Below are positions 1 through 8,249 of a stretch of DNA of 64,000 bases, piece after piece. Source of the stretch: Rhizobium sp. Root483D2 (GTDB lineage: Bacteria > Pseudomonadota > Alphaproteobacteria > Rhizobiales > Rhizobiaceae). The notes under the pieces were generated by a model, which saw nothing but the letters and a program-made list of their open reading frames with translations, was not told where the DNA came from and ran no database searches. The number at the start of each line of letters is the position of its first letter. Within the stretch, counting starts at the first letter, position 1. The stretch lies in the NCBI RefSeq assembly GCF_001426685.1, contig NZ_LMFB01000009.1, positions 200,454 to 264,453 on the forward strand. Reading direction: 5' to 3'. Made by a program: the position numbers and the translations under genes.

Positions 1-208
1 GTGTGAGGACCCGGCACAGCGTGCTGTTAATTGTTATTTTCCAATAAAATAAAATATGAGCATCGCAGACAAGTTTAATTCCTCGTGTTATAGGCAGCCG
101 CTCGCATGATTTAGGCTTGGCGGACATGAACGGGATGATGCGCATAGAAGGCAGCGAAGAAAACCGGTGGCGTGCGGGCGGGACCTCTGCTGCAGATGGT
201 CTTGGCCG

Positions 209-721
209 ATGATCGATGTCGATGCACGCCATGAAGTCTACATCGCCAACCGCAAGGCGTTGATTGCCTATGCCACGCGGATTCTTGGCTCGCGGGAGGT
301 GGCTGAAGACATCGTGCAGGATGCCTTCCTGCGGTTCTCGCCGGCCAATGCGAATACCGGCACATCGGCGCAGACACTTGCCTATCTCTATAAGATCGTG
401 CGCAACCTTTCCTTCGATTTTCTGAAGCGCCAGAAAGTCGAGATGCGGGAAAAGCAGAACGAACCACCATTTTGGTCGATCCCGAACGAATTGCCGACGC
501 CGGAAGATTTTGTTGTCGTGACGGATGAGGTGCGGCAGATATCCCGGATTCTGGATGATCTTCCCGCCGATGTGCGCACGGCGCTTGAGATGCACCGGTT
601 CGGCGGATACAATCTGGAAGAGATTGCGGCCCATCTGGGGATCTCGGTTGCGACAGCCCATCGCCACGTGCGCACAGCCATGGTCCGGGTGGCGACGATG
701 CTGGTTGCAAATGCGTCGTGA
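209..721 (+). CDS. ECF-type RNA polymerase sigma factor, FecI-like
   Basis: Predicted 170-residue extracytoplasmic-function sigma factor that would direct RNA polymerase to iron-uptake promoters. Region 2 is seen near the N-terminus (AEDIVQDAFLRF followed by a helix with LYKIVRNLSFDFLKR). Region 4 is a C-terminal helix-turn-helix (LPADVRTALEMHRF, then LEEIAAHLGIS and ATAHRHV). The ATG at 209 is preferred over the GTG at 167 because the extra 14 residues are Cys/Trp-rich and unlike the family. A FecR-like gene and a TonB receptor with a signalling domain follow, which is the standard FecI-FecR-FecA arrangement. It probably serves the receptor and perhaps the downstream siderophore genes. The family call is firm; the inducing ligand is inferred. 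Confidence 0.9.
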   Translation: MIDVDARHEVYIANRKALIAYATRILGSREVAEDIVQDAFLRFSPANANTGTSAQTLAYLYKIVRNLSFDFLKRQKVEMREKQNEPPFWSIPNELPTPEDFVVVTDEVRQISRILDDLPADVRTALEMHRFGGYNLEEIAAHLGISVATAHRHVRTAMVRVATMLVANAS

Positions 722-737
722 AATACTGTCATCCGTA

Positions 738-766
738 TGAAAAAAATTCTATCGCAGTTCGTCTTT
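738..766 (+). promoter_or_regulatory. candidate ECF promoter upstream of fecR-like gene
   Basis: The element reads TGAAAA (738-743), a 16-nt spacer, then CGTCTTT (760-766). A nearly identical element with a 15-nt spacer lies before the TonB receptor gene at 1855-1882, and both copies share the 11-mer ATGAAAAAAAT. A GAAAA-type -35 and a CGTC-type -10 are typical of ECF sigma factors, so these are plausible targets of the sigma factor encoded at 209. The first copy starts 17 nt after that gene's stop codon. Confidence 0.5.
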
Positions 767-833
767 ATCCAAGAGAGGATGGTTCGGCGAGACATGTCCG
801 GCGTGACATCAGCCGATCGCTGCAGGTACGATT

Positions 834-1820
834 TTGACTGAGATTAACACCATACCGCCCGCGATCCTGGAAGAAGCCATGGACTGGTTTCTCACCCTGA
901 AGGCGCGGCCGGACTGTCGGCAGACGGAAGACGACTTTCAGGCGTGGCGATCCCGCTCGCTTGTGCATGCGCGCGCCTGGGAACAGGCGCTGAAAACCTG
1001 GACGCTGCTGGGCGAAGTGCCGCCGGTCTACGAGCATCTCTGGCGGTCTGCCCGCTCCGTTACGGCCATCCCACTAGCGCAACGCCGCCGCTGGAAGCGG
1101 TGGACGGCCGGGATCGGCGTGGCGCTTGCCGCCAGCGCGTTCCTCTTGCTTGCCGGACCATCGCTTCTGATCCGCTGGCAGGCGGATCATGTCACCAGCA
1201 CGGCCGAAACCCGAACCCTCGCGCTGGCGGATGGCACCGTCATCGAGATGGGCGCAGACAGTGCGCTTGCCACCGAGATCACGCCGTCCGCCCGCCGGGT
1301 CACGCTTCTTTCCGGCGAGGCGTTTTTCGACGTCGCGCATGACGTCTCGCGTCCGTTCACGGTCAATGCCGGCGGCGTCGCGGTTGCGGTACTCGGCACG
1401 GCGTTCGACGTCCAACTTTCGGATGACGCAACGACGGTGGAGCTTGCGCGCGGGACTGTTGCCATCTCCTACGATGGTCCGGACCACAAGCAGAATTTCG
1501 AACTTGCGCCGGGGCAGATGGCGGCAGTCGATCATAAAACCGGGGCGGTGATGCGCGATGCGATTGCGCCGGAGGATATCGCCGCCTGGAGAAGCGGGCG
1601 GATGTTTGTCAATGACATCACCGTCGGCGCGGCCACCGAGCGGTTGCAGCGCTACCATCCGGCCTGGATCAGCATACCCGACCCGGCCCTTGCCTCCCGC
1701 CGTGTGACCGGTCTCTACGATCTGAAGAACCCGGACGCAGCCCTTGAGGCGATCGTCAAACCGTTTGGCGGCAGGGTTCGCGAGGTGACACCCTACGGCC
1801 GTGTGCTCAGCCGATTTTAA
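834..1820 (+). CDS. FecR-family anti-sigma / transmembrane sensor
   Basis: Predicted 328-residue inner-membrane regulator that holds the ECF sigma factor and relays the ligand signal from the TonB receptor. It has a cytoplasmic N-terminal domain (residues 1-88, AMDWFLTLKA then a W-rich segment typical of DUF4880), one membrane helix (about 92-113), and a periplasmic FecR domain with LADGTVIEMGADS, LLSGEAFFDV and AVLGTAFDV. A C-terminal STN-like segment follows (about 255-328). The start is a TTG at 834; no better in-frame ATG precedes it. It lies 112 nt after the sigma gene with a candidate ECF promoter between, and 113 nt before the receptor gene. Confidence 0.9.
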   Translation: MTEINTIPPAILEEAMDWFLTLKARPDCRQTEDDFQAWRSRSLVHARAWEQALKTWTLLGEVPPVYEHLWRSARSVTAIPLAQRRRWKRWTAGIGVALAASAFLLLAGPSLLIRWQADHVTSTAETRTLALADGTVIEMGADSALATEITPSARRVTLLSGEAFFDVAHDVSRPFTVNAGGVAVAVLGTAFDVQLSDDATTVELARGTVAISYDGPDHKQNFELAPGQMAAVDHKTGAVMRDAIAPEDIAAWRSGRMFVNDITVGAATERLQRYHPAWISIPDPALASRRVTGLYDLKNPDAALEAIVKPFGGRVREVTPYGRVLSRF

Positions 1821-1854
1821 GCTGACAAAAACAATCAAGAAAATTCCGATTGGA

Positions 1855-1882
1855 TGAAAAAAATCGGAAGCCGGTCGTCTTT
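1855..1882 (+). promoter_or_regulatory. candidate ECF promoter upstream of the TonB receptor
   Basis: TGAAAA (1855-1860), a 15-nt spacer and CGTCTTT (1876-1882), 51 nt before the receptor start. It matches the element at 738-766 in both boxes. A short inverted repeat (TCCGATT at 1845-1851, AATCGGA at 1862-1868) overlaps it. The arms are AT-rich and no T-run follows, so it looks more like a protein-binding site than a terminator. Confidence 0.5.
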
Positions 1883-1933
1883 GGTTTGAAGCGCATGCCT
1901 GGGACGTTGCGCGGGAAACCGAGACTGAGTTAA

Positions 1934-4252
1934 ATGCGTTCGCAGACAGGCCGCAACGGCAACAGATTTTTGACAGCAAGGCATAGCCGCGCCCACGGCC
2001 TGCGCCTGCTTGCCACGTCGGCGGTCATCGCACTGACGCCGCTTAACCCGGCATCGCTCTCTCCCGCCTTCGCGCAGGACAAGACGTCCCGGCTGAACGA
2101 CACCGAAAGTTTCAACATCCCCTCCCAGCCGCTTCCCGGGGCATTAAATGCCTTCGGGCGGCAATCGGGCCTTCAGGTGACGCTTGCCGCCGCCACGTCA
2201 CGCGGCGTTCGGTCAAACGCGGTCAACGGCACGCTTGCGCCGCAGCAGGCGCTGGCACAGCTTTTGTCCGGCACTGGCATTTCCTACCAGATCACCGGCG
2301 GCACGGCCGTGATCGGCCAGGCCGCGTCCTCCGGCGATGGAACGGCAGCAGCGGCGGCGGCTGGCGCGACCGCGCTTGAACCGATCTCCGTCTTCGGCGA
2401 GAGCGGCACTCTTGGCGCCGGTGAAATCCAGATCTCTGCAAAGGATCTGGAGCGGAAGAACCCGGCCAGCATTGCCGATGTCTTTTCCGGCGAGCCGGGT
2501 ATTTCGGTCGGCAGTTCTCTGCCGATGTCGCAGAAGGTCTATGTCCACGGCATCGAGGAAAACAACCTGGCTGTGACCGTCGATGGCAGCCGCCAGAACA
2601 ACAAGGTCTTCCACCATGCCGGCACCAACCTGATCGACCCCATGCTGCTCAAGGCCGTCAGCGTCGATGCGGGCGTGGCCCCTGCCGATGCCGGTCCGGG
2701 CGCCCTTGGCGGCGCCATTGCCTATGAAACCAAGGATGCCCGCGATCTTCTCGATGGCGATGGTTTTGGTGGCTTTGTCACCTCAAGGCACAACTTCAAC
2801 AGCGATACCGTGACGACCGGAATAGCCGCCTACGGCCTCCACGAAGGCCTGGAATTCCTCGGCGCTTTCAACTTCGGAAAGGGCGACGGCTTCACGGCGG
2901 GCAACGGCGAGAATGTCGAGGGAACCAGCACAGACATCCTGAGTGGACTTGGAAAACTCGGCTACGAGTTCGACAGTGGCGACCGGATCGAAATCAGCCA
3001 TGAGCGCATCCACGATGAAGCACCCCGGCCCTATCGCGCCAATGCCGGGTTTGTCGATCCTGGACGGCCCTGGAAGGAGCCGACGATCCGCGACTATATC
3101 CTGGATCGCCAAAACACCGTGTTGACATATACGGACAGCACCCCGGAAGGCTGGTGGGATCCGAAGCTTGTGCTCGCCTATAGCAGAACCGAACTGGAAA
3201 CGACTGTTTTCCTCGACCCCCGCTTCAACATTGCGCCCTATGCGGCGATCGGCACGACCGAAAGTCTGAACGGCAAGTTCGAGAACAAATTCTCCCTCGA
3301 TATCGGCACCATCGTCGCCGGCGTCGATTTCTATAGCGACAAGGCTGATCTTGAGGATGCGTTCGATCCGGGAACCGAAAAATCCCGCAATATCGGCCTC
3401 TACGCGCAAGCCCGGATCGAGCCCTGGGACCGCACGCGGCTTTCCTTTGGTGGACGGGGCGATAGTCAAAAGTTCACCGGAACCACCGGCGAAGACTGGA
3501 ATAATTCCGGTCTTAGCGGCAATATTTCCGGCGAATACGATCTGATCGAGGATGTCCTCGTCGCCAAGGCCGGCTATTCGCATGTCTGGGCGGGCCCTAC
3601 ACTCGCCGAAAACTTCGTTGTGAACCCCAGATGGGACTATGGCGACGGGCCGAAGCCTATTACGGCGGATAACTACAATATCGGGCTGGAAGCCAACTAT
3701 AATGGCTTTACGATTGAAGGCAGCGTCTTCCAGACAAGGCTCGATGATGCCCGAGCCCCACGTTTTGCAATCGCGCGCGCGATCGAGACGCATGACGTCC
3801 GCTCAAGCGGCTTTGAAATTGGCGGCGGCTATAGCTGGGGCGACGGCTTCTTCACGGTGAAATACGCTGATATCGATGTGGAAATCGATGGAAAGCCGGC
3901 CGATTCCGATATCGGCACCTATCTCGCCGCACCGGCGGGCCAGATCATCACCGTGCAGGCGGTACATACCTTCACGGATTGGGGTATCACGCTCGGCGCC
4001 GACACAGAAATCGCGCTCGACTATGATCACGTAGCGCCAGGCAGCAAACCCTATGAGAGCTACCAGGTCTTCAACGCCTTTCTTGAGTACAAGCCACCAA
4101 CCCGGCCGAACCTGACATTCAGGGCGGACATCAAGAACATCTTCGACGAAACCTATTCCGACCGCGCAACCTATGGCCAGGAATTTGCCAACGTGGTCCC
4201 GCTCTATGAGCAGGGCCGCGCCTTCATCCTGACCGCAAGGGCGACGTTCTGA
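1934..4252 (+). CDS. TonB-dependent outer-membrane receptor with STN signalling domain
   Basis: Predicted 772-residue outer-membrane ferric-siderophore (or heme-type) receptor. The N-terminus has a signal peptide with cleavage near residue 48 (after AFA). A secretin/TonB short N-terminal domain follows (about 55-125; FNIPSQPLPGALNAF, LLSGTGISYQI), which contacts FecR in signalling receptors. Then comes a plug domain (about 145-270; VYVHGIEENN, DAGPGALGGAIAYET) and a 22-strand-type beta-barrel ending in the usual terminal Phe. It sits directly after the fecI/fecR-like pair and before siderophore biosynthesis genes, so the simplest inference is uptake of the petrobactin-like product. The plug also resembles heme/hemophore receptors, so the ligand is not certain. 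Confidence 0.88.
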   Translation: MRSQTGRNGNRFLTARHSRAHGLRLLATSAVIALTPLNPASLSPAFAQDKTSRLNDTESFNIPSQPLPGALNAFGRQSGLQVTLAAATSRGVRSNAVNGTLAPQQALAQLLSGTGISYQITGGTAVIGQAASSGDGTAAAAAAGATALEPISVFGESGTLGAGEIQISAKDLERKNPASIADVFSGEPGISVGSSLPMSQKVYVHGIEENNLAVTVDGSRQNNKVFHHAGTNLIDPMLLKAVSVDAGVAPADAGPGALGGAIAYETKDARDLLDGDGFGGFVTSRHNFNSDTVTTGIAAYGLHEGLEFLGAFNFGKGDGFTAGNGENVEGTSTDILSGLGKLGYEFDSGDRIEISHERIHDEAPRPYRANAGFVDPGRPWKEPTIRDYILDRQNTVLTYTDSTPEGWWDPKLVLAYSRTELETTVFLDPRFNIAPYAAIGTTESLNGKFENKFSLDIGTIVAGVDFYSDKADLEDAFDPGTEKSRNIGLYAQARIEPWDRTRLSFGGRGDSQKFTGTTGEDWNNSGLSGNISGEYDLIEDVLVAKAGYSHVWAGPTLAENFVVNPRWDYGDGPKPITADNYNIGLEANYNGFTIEGSVFQTRLDDARAPRFAIARAIETHDVRSSGFEIGGGYSWGDGFFTVKYADIDVEIDGKPADSDIGTYLAAPAGQIITVQAVHTFTDWGITLGADTEIALDYDHVAPGSKPYESYQVFNAFLEYKPPTRPNLTFRADIKNIFDETYSDRATYGQEFANVVPLYEQGRAFILTARATF

Positions 4253-4365
4253 CCGGCTGATTGCATCGCCGGTCCGGCGATGCGCGAAAGACGAGAGTGG
4301 GAAACCGGCGAAACATCGCCGCAGGCCGCTCTCCAAGACCCAAAGTCGAAAGACAGGAGTTCCAG

Positions 4366-4656
4366 ATGCAAGAAGCGACAACCCGTTTTACGACGGAAAA
4401 CGGCCAGAAATATCTGACCCAGCTCTGCAAGCATTTCGGCCACAAGATCGACGTCACCCAAGCGGACGATCAGGGCGAGCTCAGATTTTCCTGCGGAACA
4501 GGATATCTTCAAGCCGATCCGGATGGCCTCAACATCCGGGTGCAGTCGCCCGACGAGGCCAATCTGACTGACACCAAATCTGTGGTCGAGGATCACCTCC
4601 TGCGGTTCGCGTTCCGGGAAAACAGCGGCCCGCTTCTGTGGCAGCCGCCCGGCTGA
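4366..4656 (+). CDS. DUF2218-family protein
   Basis: Predicted 96-residue soluble protein. The ATG at 4366 follows a good ribosome-binding site (GACAGGAG at 4351-4358), so it is preferred over the longer in-frame start at 4264. The pattern (RFTTENGQKYLTQLCKHF, then FSCGTGYLQAD and a C-terminal HLLRFAFRE) fits the DUF2218 family. Family members often sit beside siderophore genes and TonB receptors, but no biochemical role is established that I know of. Its place between the receptor and asbA supports a link to iron acquisition. No catalytic residues are evident. Confidence 0.72.
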   Translation: MQEATTRFTTENGQKYLTQLCKHFGHKIDVTQADDQGELRFSCGTGYLQADPDGLNIRVQSPDEANLTDTKSVVEDHLLRFAFRENSGPLLWQPPG

Positions 4657-4747
4657 CGGTCGAAGAGACCAATCGAACTCATCCATGAATTTCATCGCGT
4701 TGGATGACAACGCTCTTGCGCGGCTCCGCGTGCCGAGGAACGACACG

Positions 4748-6532
4748 ATGCAATCGTCTAGGCAAATCGCAGAAATGGCGACCTTTCAGAGTTTTGCCAA
4801 TTGCTATCTGCGCGAAGTGAATGCCGGCACATCGGTGCTGCACAGGACAGCGGCTGGCCCGGTGGATTGCATCGAATGGTCGCTGCCCCGCCAGCAGATT
4901 ATCCTTCGCGCCGAGATTACCTCAACGTCCCTCTGCGGCCCGCAGCATTTCGGCCGGGTCTGGTGCAGGGGCGCTTCGGACGCGATCTGGCGGCCGCTCG
5001 AGCTGATCTCCGCACTTCACAGCCTCATCCACGAATCCTATCGCCAGGCGGACGAGGGACAGGCCGATGTTCTGCGCGGCTTTGAACTCGAACTGCTGAT
5101 GCGTGTGCTGCAAAGCTATCAGCAGACTGCACTGTTCATCGAAAAGGCGGACCCGGTTCCGGCCGATGGAGATCACTTTATCGAGGCCGAACAGTCGCTC
5201 GTGTTCGGCCATTGGCTGCACCCGACCCCGAAGAGCCGGCAGGGCATGACGTTTTGGCAGCAGGAAAGCTACGCGCCGGAATTGCGCGGCCAGTTCAAGC
5301 TGCATTACTTTGCCGCCAAAATGGACCATGTCCGCCATGCCTCGGCGCGGCCGGTGGCAGCCCCCGATATCGTCCTCTCCTTAGCAGATAGCGCCGGCGA
5401 ACCCCTTGCCGCCGGGCACGACGAATACCTGCTGCCCATGCATCCCCTCCAGGCAGAGGCCCTGCTGCTCGATCCGGACATCCAGGCCATGCAACACAGT
5501 GGGAGCCTGCGCCATCTTGGCCCGGCCGGTTCACCGTTCACGGCGACCTCGTCCGTCCGCACCGTCTATAGCGGCGATAAGGACTGGATGCTGAAATTCT
5601 CGCTTCCAGTTCGCATCACCAATTCGCTTCGCCTCAACCGGCGCCAGGAGCTGGAAGCCGGGGTCGCGATGGCCAAGCTGATCGACCGGATCGGTTTTGC
5701 GCGGCGGTCGAAACACTTCCAGATCATCCAGGACCCGGCCTATATCACGCTCGACATTCCCGGCCGCAGCGAAAGCGGATTTGAGGTGATCCTGCGCGAA
5801 AACCCGTTTTCAGGCGACAGGGGCAAAGGCATCATCACCGTCGCCGCCCTGACCGCCGATCCTGTTGCGGGCGAACTGTCCCGGCTGGAACGCCTTATCC
5901 GCAACATCGCCATGCGCGACGGCGAGACCGTGTCCGATGCCGCGCTCGTCTGGTTTCAGCATTATCTCACCTGCGCAGTCGAACCGCTGATCAGGCTTTA
6001 CGACGATTATGGTATCGCGCTGGAAGCGCATCAGCAAAACAGCCTGCTGGAAATCGGAACCGGCTATCCCACCGTCAGCTATTATCGCGACAACCAGGGC
6101 TTCTATCTGTCCGAACGCTACCGCAGCCTTTTGTCAGGCCATGTTCCCGAAACGGAAGCCATAGGCTCCCTCTATTTCCCGGAGGCGGAAATCCGCGACC
6201 GGTTCGCCTATTACTTGATCGTCAATCAGGTGTTTTCAATCATCAGCCGCATGGGACATGACGGGCTGTGCGGCGAAGGGCAGCTGTTGCGGATGATGCG
6301 CGCGCATCTCGAACGCTGCGCACACGGCATGACCGGCGCTGGCCGGGATTTCGCCCGCCACGTTCTCGACCTGCCGACCATTGCGTCGAAAGCCAACCTG
6401 ACGACGCGGCTGTTCGATGTCGATGAGTTGCAGTCGGACAATGCGCCGTTGCTTTACCGTCCCATGCCCAACCCTTTGAGAGGGCCGGCAGCACTGACCG
6501 TTGCAAGGACCAGCCATGCCATTGCCTCTTGA
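4748..6532 (+). CDS. asbA: AsbA-like NIS siderophore synthetase (IucA/IucC family)
   Basis: Predicted 594-residue NRPS-independent siderophore synthetase. In petrobactin synthesis AsbA condenses spermidine with citrate in an ATP-dependent reaction. The protein opens with SSRQIAEMATFQSFANCYLR and carries FIEAEQSLVFGH, HPTPKSRQGM, LLPMHPLQAEALL, MLKFSLPVRITNSLR, ALEAHQQNSLLE and YYRDNQGFY. These blocks match remembered Bacillus AsbA closely, and the length is near its roughly 600 residues. The start at 4748 is chosen because similarity begins there and a GAGGA box lies 8 nt upstream; an in-frame ATG at 4685 is the alternative. Its end overlaps asbB by 17 nt, indicating translational coupling. 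Confidence 0.9.
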   Translation: MQSSRQIAEMATFQSFANCYLREVNAGTSVLHRTAAGPVDCIEWSLPRQQIILRAEITSTSLCGPQHFGRVWCRGASDAIWRPLELISALHSLIHESYRQADEGQADVLRGFELELLMRVLQSYQQTALFIEKADPVPADGDHFIEAEQSLVFGHWLHPTPKSRQGMTFWQQESYAPELRGQFKLHYFAAKMDHVRHASARPVAAPDIVLSLADSAGEPLAAGHDEYLLPMHPLQAEALLLDPDIQAMQHSGSLRHLGPAGSPFTATSSVRTVYSGDKDWMLKFSLPVRITNSLRLNRRQELEAGVAMAKLIDRIGFARRSKHFQIIQDPAYITLDIPGRSESGFEVILRENPFSGDRGKGIITVAALTADPVAGELSRLERLIRNIAMRDGETVSDAALVWFQHYLTCAVEPLIRLYDDYGIALEAHQQNSLLEIGTGYPTVSYYRDNQGFYLSERYRSLLSGHVPETEAIGSLYFPEAEIRDRFAYYLIVNQVFSIISRMGHDGLCGEGQLLRMMRAHLERCAHGMTGAGRDFARHVLDLPTIASKANLTTRLFDVDELQSDNAPLLYRPMPNPLRGPAALTVARTSHAIAS

Positions 6533-8249
6533 TCTCAAAGGGCAGCCCGGTGAGCGGGTGTTGCGCCAACTCGTGGCCGCCCTCCTCTACGAAGGTGTCA
6601 TCGACGCCAGGCAAAGCGTTGACGGCGGGCTGACGCGCTTCCAATGGACATTGGGTGGCCGCTCCTACCGGTGCAGCGGGTCCGTTGGACCATTCGGACG
6701 CATTCGCCCGATGGCCGGATCGATAGAGGTCGAGGATGGCGGTATCTGGGGCGAAGTCTCGACCGCTCAATTCGTCTCCGCCCTGCCCGGTACGGGCATG
6801 GCCCGCGGCAAGCTTCTCGGCGAGATGACGCAGACGATTGGCTTTTCAGAGTGGAATGATCGCCACATCGCCCCCCGGCAACGCCGCTCCATGTCTTTTT
6901 CCGCGCTGGAAGGCGCGCTGGACGAAGGCCATCCCTATCACCCCTGCTACAAGGCAAGGACCGGATTTTCCGAGGCCGATCACGCCGCCTATGGCCCGGA
7001 AACCGGCAACGTCTTCCAACTGGTCTGGCTGCTCGTGGCCCGCAAGCATCTTCGCCATGCCTTGCCGGAGGAGGAGGCCATTTTCTGGAAAACCGAACTC
7101 GGTGACGAAACATGGATACATCTGCAAACGATGCAGGCGCAACTCGGCCTGTCAGCGGAAGACTTCGGGCTGGTGCCGCTGCATCCTTGGCAATGGCGCA
7201 ATCTCGCTGAAACCTTGGGTGACGGCTGGATCAGCGCTGGCGAGGCCCATTGCCTCGGACCGGCCGGAGATCGCTACACCGCAACGCAATCGGTGCGCTC
7301 GCTCTTGAACCAGGACCGCCCGCTTGCAGCCAGCATCAAGCTGCCGCTCAACATGATCAACACCTCGTCGCGGCGCACGCTGGAGCCGCACTCGGTGTGC
7401 ACCGCACCGGTGCTCTCGCGCTGGATCGCCGGTATCGTCGAGGGCGATCCGCTGTTCCGTGACCGGTATCCACTCACTGTCCTGCAGGAATATGCCGGGA
7501 TCATCGCCGATGCCGACGGCCCGCTTGCAGGCCAGATCGGCGCAATCTGGCGGCAGAATGCGCAGGCAACGCTGTCGCCGGGCGAGGCGCTCATTCCCTT
7601 CAACGCCCTGATGATGGTCGAGGCGGATGGCAGGCCATTTGCGGGCGACTGGATCCAGCGTTTCGGCCTGATGGCATGGATGAACCGGCTGATCGAAATC
7701 TCCGTCCTGCCCGTCTGGCATCTGCTTGTCCATCATGGCATCGCCGTGGAGGCTCATGGCCAGAACATGCTTCTGGTCCACCGTGACGGCTGGCCGGTAC
7801 GCCTGATCCTGCGCGATTTCCACGACAGCATGGAATTTTGCCCGGCTTTCCTGCGCGAGCCCGCAAAGGCCCCGGATTTCCTCTCCCTGAACCCGCTCTA
7901 CCGTCAGGCCGAGCCGGACCAATATTACTGGACAGACAATCTGGATTCGCTCCGCGAACTGGTGATGGATACGCTGTTCGTCTACAATCTCACCGAAATT
8001 TCCCACCTGCTCGACCATTGCTACGACCTGCCGGAACAGCGTTTCTGGCAGCGGGTCGAAAGCCTCCTGTCGTCCTACGCCGTTGAGCACGAAGCTATGG
8101 AACGGCAGGCGCAGCTTGGCCACGACCGGCCCCATATCCTCACTGAATCCCTGATGACGCGAAAGCTGTTCGCGCTGAAGCCTGAGTACCACCACACGGT
8201 GCCCAATGCCTTGGCGGCCGATCAGCTGCAACGAAGGAGAAAGCCATGA
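6516..8249 (+). CDS. asbB: AsbB-like NIS siderophore synthetase (IucA/IucC family)
   Basis: Predicted 577-residue second IucA/IucC enzyme. In the petrobactin pathway AsbB attaches the second spermidine or spermidinyl-catechol arm to the citrate intermediate. Blocks seen are ERVLRQLVAALLYEGVI near the N-terminus, EGHPYHPCYKARTGF, VPLHPWQWRN, LNMINTSSRRTLEPHS, VEAHGQNMLLVHRDG and LILRDFHDSMEF, all in the order of Bacillus AsbB. The ATG at 6516 is used; a TTG at 6501 would add five residues. It overlaps asbA upstream and asbC downstream (ATGA), so it sits inside one operon. Confidence 0.9.
   Translation: MPLPLDLKGQPGERVLRQLVAALLYEGVIDARQSVDGGLTRFQWTLGGRSYRCSGSVGPFGRIRPMAGSIEVEDGGIWGEVSTAQFVSALPGTGMARGKLLGEMTQTIGFSEWNDRHIAPRQRRSMSFSALEGALDEGHPYHPCYKARTGFSEADHAAYGPETGNVFQLVWLLVARKHLRHALPEEEAIFWKTELGDETWIHLQTMQAQLGLSAEDFGLVPLHPWQWRNLAETLGDGWISAGEAHCLGPAGDRYTATQSVRSLLNQDRPLAASIKLPLNMINTSSRRTLEPHSVCTAPVLSRWIAGIVEGDPLFRDRYPLTVLQEYAGIIADADGPLAGQIGAIWRQNAQATLSPGEALIPFNALMMVEADGRPFAGDWIQRFGLMAWMNRLIEISVLPVWHLLVHHGIAVEAHGQNMLLVHRDGWPVRLILRDFHDSMEFCPAFLREPAKAPDFLSLNPLYRQAEPDQYYWTDNLDSLRELVMDTLFVYNLTEISHLLDHCYDLPEQRFWQRVESLLSSYAVEHEAMERQAQLGHDRPHILTESLMTRKLFALKPEYHHTVPNALAADQLQRRRKP

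Noticed and set aside
1-208. Search for a RirA, Irr or Fur-type iron box upstream of the sigma factor gene
   Set aside because: AT-rich sequence is present at 25-60 but no convincing palindrome or known rhizobial iron motif could be read.
1845-1868. Inverted repeat TCCGATT/AATCGGA as a terminator after the fecR-like gene
   Set aside because: Arms are short and AT-rich, and the A-run is in the loop rather than a T-run after the stem; the region fits a promoter better.
4685-4747. Longer N-terminus for asbA from the ATG at 4685
   Set aside because: The extra 21 residues have no counterpart in remembered AsbA sequences, and the ATG at 4748 has a better-placed GAGGA box; retained only as an alternative.
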